DNA from: Scytalidium lignicola
Taxonomy: Eukaryota > Ascomycota > Leotiomycetes
Direction of reading: 5' to 3'
Assembly: GCA_002812745.2 (NCBI GenBank)
Contig: NCSJ02000295.1
Span: forward strand, 1 to 53,770
DNA: 53,770 bases
In this document: positions 45,576 to 53,770 of the stretch, piece by piece
Numbering within the stretch: position 1 is the stretch's first letter
How the letters are laid out: every line of letters starts with the position of its first letter
Notes under the pieces: generated by a model
Told to the model about the DNA's origin: nothing
The model's database searches: none
What the model saw: the letters and a program-made list of their open reading frames with translations, nothing else
Made by a program: the position numbers and the translations under genes

Positions 45576-47778
45576 ATGGGTGACTCCAAGATACGGGGGT
45601 CGAGAAAACCGACTCCACCGTTTCCTGTTCAGCAGATGGTTATTCTAGGTAAGCCAGAAAAGGGTCCCCTAATTCCTTGCAACTTTCAGAAACGGCGGTA
45701 TATGCAGTGCTACATGAGCAAAAGAACCAGGCTAACCCATGTTCTCTTTCCCCCAATGCAGCCATATGCCGGATATGCGAACCCATCGCCTTCATGTCTA
45801 TCTTTCCTTATGTCTACTTCATGATCCAGGATTTCGGCGTTGCAAAGCGCGAGAGTGAGATTAGTGTCTATGCTGGCATGGTGACGTCAGCGTTTGCCTT
45901 CGCTGAGTTCTCGTCGGGCGTGGCTTGGGGACGATTGAGTGATCGCGTCGGTCGCAAACCCGTGCTTCTCACAGGCCTCATCGGTACCGCGCTCAGCATG
46001 TTGATCTTCGGCTTCGCCCCGAATCTCCCGGTTGCACTGCTGGCTCGGGCGCTGGGTGGATTGTTGAACGGGTAAGTATCCAATTCCTGGTGTCGTCGCG
46101 TTGCTCTTGCTCCCCCATCCGAGTGTTTTTGATGCAGGCGCATGACGGTTGGGGGCTCTTTCTTGCGGGACTCGTAACACGGGTGAGAAAAGAAGCTGGA
46201 CTAACTCGTTCTTGGAAATAGAAATATCGGTGTGCTGCAAACGACCGTTGCCGAGATGGTCACGGTCAAGGAACATCAACGTATGATCTGTCACCTCTCA
46301 CAACTCCCCCACAATTCAATTGTTTGTTTCATAGTCTGACCGCTCATGTAGCTCGTGCATACACGATAATGCCCTTTGTATGGTGCATTGGGTAAGTTCT
46401 AGACCTCGCAGCAGTTGTCACTCGTCAACTTGTCTTGTTCCTGATGGCTAATGTTTTCCTTTTCCTTGCAGATCAATCCTGGGCCCATGTTTAGGAGGCG
46501 CCTTGGCACGCCCGGTCCTGAATTATCCAGAAATATTTCACCCTGGAACTATCTGGGAGAAATTCCCGTACCTGCTGCCCAATCTGATTTGCACAGTCAT
46601 TGTCGCTTGCTCAGTTGTCATCGGTATCCTATTCCTGGAGGAGACGCATGCGGAGAAGAAGTTTCGACGGGACCCTGGTCTTGAGGCTGGACGATGGATC
46701 CTGAGCAAAATTTCACGACGCACCGAGCCTAAGTCATGGAAGAGCGAGAAGCTGGTCGACCTCGAGGAGACCATGCGATTGTTGGAAGAGGATGAGCAGC
46801 CACCGGGATATCGCAGCACGGAATCTTCACCAAAGGCCCGTCCATCATCCCCGCTACCTGAACCCCACGAGCCATTGAATCTCGATGATTGCAACGATGT
46901 TGAGAGAACAATCAGTCTCAGACAACCACCGAAACCAGCTGCGACAAAGGCATTCACAAGACAGGTCGTTCTCAACATCGTCGGCTATGGCATCCTAGCT
47001 TAGTAAGTTTCTATTTCCCTTGCCCTGACTTCCATTGGTTCTAACTTTTTTTTTCAGCCACACGATGACCTTTGATGCTATGCTCCCAACCTTACTCAGT
47101 ACTCGCGCTCCGGAGAATGCTGAACCATGGAAGCTGCCGTTCAAGTTTGTCAGTGGATATGGCCTCGACACCAAGCAAATCGGCGTTATTATTTCCGTCC
47201 AAGGAGCTTATTCCATGTTCGCAACCGTTGTCCTCTTCCCAATTATCGTCAAGCGTCTTGGGCCTTTGAATTTATTTAGGGTCGTTACCCTCTCGTATCC
47301 TATTCTTTACATCGTAACACCCTTCTTCGTCCTTCTTCCAGACTCACTTCGCATGGTTGGCGTCTATATTATCGTCATATGGAAATGCACTTTTGCAACA
47401 CTGGCGTACCCATCCAACGCTATTCTACTAACAAACTCCGCACCCTCACTTCTGATGCTGGGAACCATTAACGGTGTCGCTGCATCAACAGCTAGTCTGT
47501 CGCGATCTTTCGGCCCAACTGTATCTGGATTCCTGTTCTCTGCCGGTTTGAGACTCGGATATTCGGGTCTTGCATGGTGGTGCAGCGCTATCATTGCCTT
47601 CGCTGGAGCAGTGCTTTGCCTGAGCATGACGGATAAGGGTGGTCGAATGGATAATCAGGACGATGAAAAGATGGATGAGCAGGAGCAACAAGAGCTTATT
47701 CAGCAACAGACTGCCGCCGTCAACATGATGCCTTCTACGGAATCAATACTTGGAATCGATTGCGAGCGCGAATTATGA
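45576..47778 (+). CDS. Major facilitator superfamily transporter (ZIF-like / YCR023C-like)
   Basis: Six exons (45576-45648, 45762-46071, 46222-46280, 46352-46391, 46472-47002, 47058-47778) join to 577 residues; all introns are GT-AG and the total of 1734 nt is in frame. The opening VILAICRICEPIAFMSIFPY is typical of the fungal YCR023C / plant zinc-induced-facilitator group of MFS. The loop 2-3 motif GRLSDRVGRKPV lies at residues about 81-92. About six helices are followed by a long acidic cytosolic loop (residues about 215-310) and a second set of helices. The polar C-terminus (DDEKMDEQEQQELIQQQ) is cytosolic. Plant relatives export zinc or chelators; yeast YCR023C has no fixed substrate, so none is assigned. 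It probably resides in the vacuolar or plasma membrane. The gene looks intact. Confidence 0.92.
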
Positions 47779-50426
47779 TCGACTCCTACTCACTTTGTTT
47801 ATGAAGGGGAGATCAATCAACCCTTCACAATCTTATTAAATCACATCAACTTCAATTCATCTTGGTCAAACTGGCGCAATTTAGCGGGGGGCATCCATAG
47901 GAAACACAAGGGAAACAGGCTGCATACATACACAAAAAAACTTGGGATTTTGGTTTGGTTTTGGCGACTATGAACTTTAAACATATATTGTAACTCTGGG
48001 CATTCTTCCTACCGGCGCAAAAACAAAAANCATTCTCGGGAACGGGCTCCACGGATAGAAGTTGTTAATAGATACCCCCTTTGGTTTTGGCATTTCATTT
48101 TCAATTTGCGGGGTTTTTGCATTAGCGATATCTTTGGTCTATATCTTTTTTNATCTAATTGCATTTTTGGTTCGACTTTTTTTTTTTTNGGATTCTGCAT
48201 AGAAAGGGTTATATCAGCGGGTGTTTTAATCTCTATATATCATTTAACTTGCATTTTCTTTTCACTTCTGTTTTCTTTTCTTATATTTTGATAGTTTTTT
48301 NATTTCTCAGGCGAAAACCGATAAATGGGGCAGCACAAAAAGAGGGTTGGAAGGGAAGGAAAGGAGCAAAGGGAACACAAAAAAGAAACAAAACAAAAAA
48401 TCTTTTGGACTATATATCATTTACATATATGTTTTGGGGATGGAGTCTTGATAGATGGCAAAAAAGGGAATATTATATATATATACACGTACACGGGATA
48501 TAAAGCATCACTGCTGAAACTTGGGATGGCATGGAAGGGATGGAAACTTGGAACCTGGAACCTGGAATCTGGAATCTGGCGAAAAATAAGAGAGGGAGAG
48601 AGAAAATAACATTGTTTGGATTTGATTGGGGAATATTTTTTAGTTTTTGATTTTGATATGGGGATTTTTTTTTATTGGAAGTGGGTTAGGATATGGGGAA
48701 GGAAGGAAAATGAAGGAGGGTGTGGGAGGAAGAAGGAGGTGGTGGAATAGGGCTTGAGCTGGATTTTACGATTTTCCTTTTCTAGAATTCCATTCAATAT
48801 TTTAGAACAGATTTTTTTAATCTTAGGACTCTTTTCTCGATCTTGGCTAATATTTCTTGCTTGTTTCATCTGTCCATGTGTTGTTTTTTGAGAAATCGAT
48901 GATGGGGGGATTTAATATGCAACTTCTTTTTAGGGCATTTTTGAGTGTATTTTTATGATTGATTTATTTTTCTTAGAGATACACTATGAGAGTTTAGATT
49001 ATTATGTGTGCTTTACGACTGTGACTACGAAAGCTGTTACACGTTTTTTCATAATTAGAAATGTTTAATCTTTTTGTGCTTGCTTGCTGCATTCTAGAGA
49101 TGTGGACTATTTTGTGAAAATTTGTGGAGATTTTTGTGCTGTGCTTTTTGTTATTGTACTAATTATATTGCGGCCAATCAATTTGAGAGGATATCTTATT
49201 TTCCCAAGTAAATCAATCAATCAATGAATCAAGACTGCAACTGAATATAGTATCCTTACTAAAGACATGGAAATACCAAAGCTGTCACAAGGCGAGAAGA
49301 AAAAACACAATACAGCAGATTGGAAAAAGAGATAACTTAAAAAATCTTATTATGTTTTTACTCGATCAGTACGACAAACGAATATTCCCCCACACGTATC
49401 TTTGTCTGCGCGGTGATTGGCCGAAGCTCTCTTATCAATCCTGCCCATTATCTCTTTCTTCAGGGAAAACAAATCTCCGAGTCCGCGCCTGCCCCAATCA
49501 TCGGGAATCGCAGATGTAGATCCGGTCGGGCATGGTTGATCAAATGGTTATCCACGGATGTGTTCCCTTACCTTACACCTCCCAATCTCCTCCCCCCTCA
49601 TTGAAAGTTGACTCGACCTTGGATTGTATTTTCCCTGTTGGTATGTACATTGTCAATCTCTTCCTCCCTTCGATGCGTTTTTGCTAATCTCCCTGTGAAA
49701 GAATTCGTTCGCACGCCTATCAAACAAATCTATTCCTGCCCACTCTCTCCCTCCCCCCCACGCATCGCACTCGCGGGGTTTTATCGCATCCGGGCATCCA
49801 GATATAGCTTTTTTGGTTTCGCGCAGATCCTAAAATTCAACTCAGCTTTTGGTTTGATATCAGCTCGGCTACACATTGGAATAAATAACAACAAGAATAA
49901 TAATAAACCTATAGCTTTGGATGGGATGTTATTCTGGGAATCAAGGGGAATGTTGAAATCTTGAACTTCCGGATTACAGAGCGCAGAGAAGCAGAGGGTT
50001 TTATTCATCCATACAGCTAAGCTATAGGGCGCGCGCCTTGAGGCTGGATCCTTTGGTTTCCGCGCAAGGCTATCTATCTTACGCACACACACACACATAC
50101 ACACACACCCATTGGGAATTGGTACTTGTTGTTTACCAACGTCTGCGATAATCGTGAAGCTTTGATTTTTGAACGCAAAAGAGGGTTTCAACCAACGGGG
50201 TTAAGAAGAAGAAGAAGAGCGGGAAAACAATATGGTCAACGGCGACGCGCAGATTGGACTTGTACAGCCACGACGGTAGCGGCATATCCCCACAACTCGG
50301 ATTGACGAGGACGGAGATAAAAGCATATACTTGAGTACACTGCCTGCTTGCCCTATATAAGAGCCTCTGGAGAAAGGTACGCATTTACATCTGCATAGAC
50401 GTGGGAGGAGGGCTCGTCAGGCAAAG
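47779..50426. other. Intergenic region before the Zn2Cys6 gene
   Basis: About 2.6 kb. The left half holds the MFS 3' region and AT-rich sequence with N bases after runs (near 48030, 48152, 48190, 48301), plus a 7-bp CTGGAAY tandem repeat (about 48546-48580). The right half has a (CA)n tract (50083-50108) and a promoter-like end. The plus ORF at 49608-49964 could be an upstream ORF or noise. Confidence 0.5.
50354..50361 (+). promoter_or_regulatory. TATA box of the Zn2Cys6 gene
   Basis: TATATAAG begins 73 bp before the ATG at 50427, in a GC-richer setting, on the coding strand and with no other gene downstream that could use it. Confidence 0.6.
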
Positions 50427-53400
50427 ATGAAGCCTGCGTCAGAAGAGCTCGATTCCGCCGGCGGGTATCCGAATAAACGCGCTAGACATGAGACGCTGCC
50501 TCCTTCCGTTCCATCCGCTACAGACGAGGCAAAGATTCGAGGGGGAGGAGGTGGTGGTAATGGCACTATTATAGTTGCTGAAGGCAGTCCCGGGAGCGTG
50601 AAAGAGGAGGTTGTGCAGTCGGTCACGATGGTGGATGTTGAGCCTGCCGGGAAGACTGGGGGCAAGGCTGGGCAGAGCAGTAGTTTCCGTAATGTGAGCG
50701 CTTGCAATCGGTGTCGGTTGAGGAAGAACCGGTGTGATCAGAGATTGCCATCGTGTGCGAGTTGTGAGAAGGCTGGTGTGAAGTGTGTGGGGTATGATCC
50801 TATTACGAAGAGGGAGATTCCGAGGAGGTCAGTATAAAAATACCCTTTACGGATACTTTGCTTTTATTTATTTTTTCTGTTTTGTCTCTGGTTGGGTTGG
50901 GTTGTTGGCCTTTGCTGCTGCGTGTGAAACCGGAAGGTGTGATGAAAAGACAACTGATTTTGGAATACAGTTATGTTTTCTACTTAGAAAGTAGAGTCAG
51001 TTACCTCGAAGAGCTCCTTCAGACACACAAAATACCCTTCTCTCCGGCTGAGGATCTTGATCTCAGCTCCCGTCCTGGTCCAGAGCCTACTGCCATTCAG
51101 AGTCCGAGCGATGATGGTCGGCCGCCTCAGACGGCAGATATTGTCGTCGCTTCGAATAAACCCTCCCAGCAGGAGCTCGCGCGAAGTAAAAGACAAGGGG
51201 AAGCAGAAAAGGTCGAAAAGCTGGTCTCAAATGTCGGAAGTATTTCCGTTCAAGGTGCTTCGGATTCCAGGTATCTAGGTTCCACATCCGGAATTTCCTT
51301 TGCGCGTGTGGTCTTCGCTGCGGTCAAATCATCTGTCTCTGGCTCGAATAGTGATCGGAGTGGAGTCCGACCTTCTGCGAGACCGCAAGGGATGGTGAAG
51401 GCTGGTCCGCCGACGAATATGAGAGATTCATTCTTTGGACTGCAGACTAAGCCAACTATCAAACAAGCACCATTCCCGGATAAAGATGTTGGGAGAAGGC
51501 TCTTGGAATTCTACTTCGAACACGCTAATCCACAGATCCCAATCTTGCATAGAGGAGAGTTTATGAAAATGTTTGAGTTGGCTTATGCTGATGGTGACCA
51601 AAGGGTGAGGACGCCGAGGGAGTTATATATGTTGAATATTGTCTTTGCCATCGGAGGTGGAATCTACCTGGGAGACTCGGGTGAGACCGAGGAAGAAAAT
51701 GATAGGAGGAAACAAGAATCGGAGAATAGGACGAAATCTGGAAGACAATGCCAGCCTGAGGAATACCATGCTTCAGCCATCGTGCATCTGGAAGCGTGTT
51801 TAAGTTCTCCGAGTGCCGATAGAGGTGATGGATTGGGCGCTTTAGAGGAATTACAGGCTGTATTACTATTGGCTGGATTCGCCTTGCTCAGGCCTGTTGC
51901 GCCTGGGTTATGGTATATTGTTGGAGTTGCTGTCCGTCTCGCTGTTGATTTAGGACTTCATTACGAAGATGGGAAGGATATTGATGTCGGACTTGAAGCA
52001 GAGCTGATGGAAGGAGCCGAAAGTGAAACCACACGAGCGCAGAAGGAGCGTGAGCGAGGCCGTCGAGAATGGATTCGAGATTTCAGACGAAGATTGTGGT
52101 GGTGTACTTACTCATTCGATCGTCTTGTATCGACCTGTGTCGGTCGGCCGTTCGGAATCACGGATCAAGTCATAACAACTGAGTTTCCTTCCATACTAGA
52201 TGACAAGTATATTACTCCGTTCGGGTTCCTGAAGCCTCCTGGAGGTCCTCTAGAGCCTACCTATAAACATGCGTCATATCATTATTTCCGATTGCGGCTA
52301 TTGCAGTCCGAGATTCTACAAGTCTTGCAGCATCAACAGGCCCAGTTTGCCAGAGCCGGTGGAGTCAACCAACGAAATCCCTTCATGCATACGAAATTAC
52401 CCTCTCCATTCCTAGCTAAATTCGACTCCTTCCGTTCTTGGCGAATCGATATCGACAGACGTCTGTATGAGTGGAAGACCACAGCCCCAACTAAGAAAGA
52501 TACGGGTGTAGCGTTCTCGGTAGAGTTTCTGGAGCTCAATTACTGGCAGTGCGTCATCATGTTGTATAGGCAGAGCATAGCTACGCCGGCGATGTTCGAA
52601 GGAGAATATAATACGAGCGATGAAGTTGAAAGCCCCAGCATCAAGAGCGTTGAGTTAAGGGAGGACGAAGATCGTGTGTTTCTGAAGGTTGCGGAGGCTG
52701 GACAGAGAGTGTTGAGGCTCTATCGGCAACTGCATCGTGTGCATCTCGTCAACTATACCTTCTTGGCTACGCATCACTTGTTCATGGCGGGAATCTCCTT
52801 CCTTTATGCTATCTGGCATTCGCCGATTGTGAGAAGCCGTCTTGTAAGTGATTGTCCTTTTCGTTGAATTCAACAAACCTCCAGCTAGCTAACCGTCATC
52901 ATCTAGACCATGGACGAGGTCGACTTCACCATTCTCGCTGCCACTTCTGTCCTCGGTGACCTTATTGACAAATGCCCTCCTGCAGAAGCCTGTCGTGATG
53001 CATTCGACCGCATGTCGAAAGCAACTGTTCAGATGTGTATGTCGACAACTGGATTTGGCAGTTCTGCTCTAGGCTTGAACTCTCGTCGGGAACAAAACCA
53101 GAAGTTGGGCGACAGTGATTACTTCGGGAGTAATGCCGTTAACAGACAGCAACAATATAGTAATGCACGCAGATCCAGCAACAGCAGACAAAGACAAATG
53201 CCTTCTTCTCGACCGAAACCTCAGTTCGACATGGGACTAAACGACCTATTTCCCATATCCCCGCAACCAAAACCACGATCAACATTGAATCAACAATCAT
53301 CACAGCAGCTTTACCGTTCAAATAGCCACCCAACCCCCCCNTGAGGGAATCAAGGTTGAATATGAAAGCTACAACCCTAATGCACCCGTCCGTTCACCAC

Positions 53401-53770
53401 GAGCCACTGGCCACCCGCAAACACACCGTTCGCCATCTGAATACTCCATGTCACCACCCTTATCTGCCCTGGATCCAAACCAAATCGACCCTTCTCTCCT
53501 CGCCTCCCCCAGACCCTATCTTCAAAACCACAACGCTCGACAGTCGACTTCCCAGCCCACGGGCCAGCAATCCACGTACCACACCTCATCATATGCCACT
53601 GCTGGTGGTGGTGATCTGGACTTCCCATTCTATGGCATGGATTTCCTACAGGGAAGTGGGTCCGATCCTAATGCTGCGAATGGAGGAAATGGAAATACGT
53701 ATGGTGTTGCTAGTGCAGGGGTGGATTTGGGATTTGGATTGGGTTGGGAAGGGGCGGATCATGATTTTAG
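50427..53770 (+). CDS. Zn2Cys6 transcription factor, Ppr1-like, C-terminus cut by window edge
   Basis: Exons 50427-50827, 50971-52843 and 52907 to the right edge. The introns are GTCAGT..ATACAG and GTAAGT..ATCTAG. The DNA-binding cluster is C93-x2-C-x6-C-x6-C-x2-C-x6-C (CNRCRLRKNRCDQRLPSC..). After splicing, the linker reads REIPRRSYVFYLESRVSYLE, close to yeast Ppr1 (VPRSYVFFLEDR), a pyrimidine-pathway activator; target genes here are unknown. The fungal-specific factor domain lies in the middle (LLEFYFEHANPQIPILHRGE, RRRLWWCTYSFDRL). The C-terminus is Gln/Ser/Pro-rich. The N at 53341 creates a false stop; dropping it keeps the frame open (PPEGIKVEYES..) to the last base, so the gene runs beyond 53770. 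The region before 50971 read as coding in another frame is intron. Confidence 0.93.

Noticed and set aside
50858..50970. Upstream extension of the long Zn2Cys6 ORF
   Set aside because: This part is intron. The join 50827/50971 gives the Ppr1-like linker IPRRSYVFYLE, while the extension has no homology and lacks the DNA-binding cluster.

Overview
The window is a piece of a filamentous ascomycete chromosome, most likely a leotiomycete of the Helotiales/Sclerotiniaceae type. Genes have short (45-90 nt) GT-AG introns. The gene content is typical of such fungi: a thaumatin-like protein, a Zn2Cys6 regulator, a homeodomain/C2H2 factor, a CYSTM protein and a protease-ankyrin protein. AT-rich gene-free islands and CpA-to-TpA type nonsense codons look like repeat-induced point mutation (RIP). 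The assignment below class level is inference. About two dozen single N bases sit directly after homopolymer runs. In the two coding regions where this can be tested (71 and 53341), dropping the N restores the frame, so they look like homopolymer-chemistry assembly artefacts.

Left part (1-11.4 kb): the minus strand carries a thaumatin-like gene cut by the left edge (to 1190) and an alkaline ceramidase in three exons (3184-4120). Next comes an accessory block. It holds a decayed HET-like C-terminal fragment (about 4800-5284) abutting a 159-bp element with perfect 36-bp terminal inverted repeats, an AT-rich stretch, an intact gene with a C-terminal membrane segment and a GC-AG intron (6384-7558), and, divergently, a trypsin-like/ankyrin gene broken by two in-frame stops and an apparent insertion (7855-11233). 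This is the most system-like locus in the window.

Middle part (11.4-30.4 kb): mostly minus-strand conserved genes. In order they are a DUF1349 protein, a 1280-residue homeodomain plus C2H2 factor with two identically spaced Zn2Cys6-like clusters and one apparent frameshift, an AT-rich RIP-like island (18.5-20.7 kb), a single-pass membrane protein with an Arg/Ser-rich tail, a plus-strand CYSTM protein, a large N-terminally anchored membrane protein, a catalytically inactive E2-like (UEV/AKTIP-type) protein, and a CCDC124 homologue.

Right part (30.4-53.8 kb): a 15-kb divergent gap holds no gene I can support. Between 36.2 and 43.3 kb it is rich in TAC-N-GTA(C) palindromes and short tandem repeats, including a GCAAA array with a 20-bp higher-order unit. 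It is followed on the plus strand by a six-exon MFS transporter (45576-47778) and a Ppr1-like Zn2Cys6 transcription factor (50427 to beyond the right edge) with a TATA box 66 bp upstream of its ATG.

Exon joins were checked by hand for phase and for a total length divisible by three. No homology search was run, so family names rest on motif recognition.
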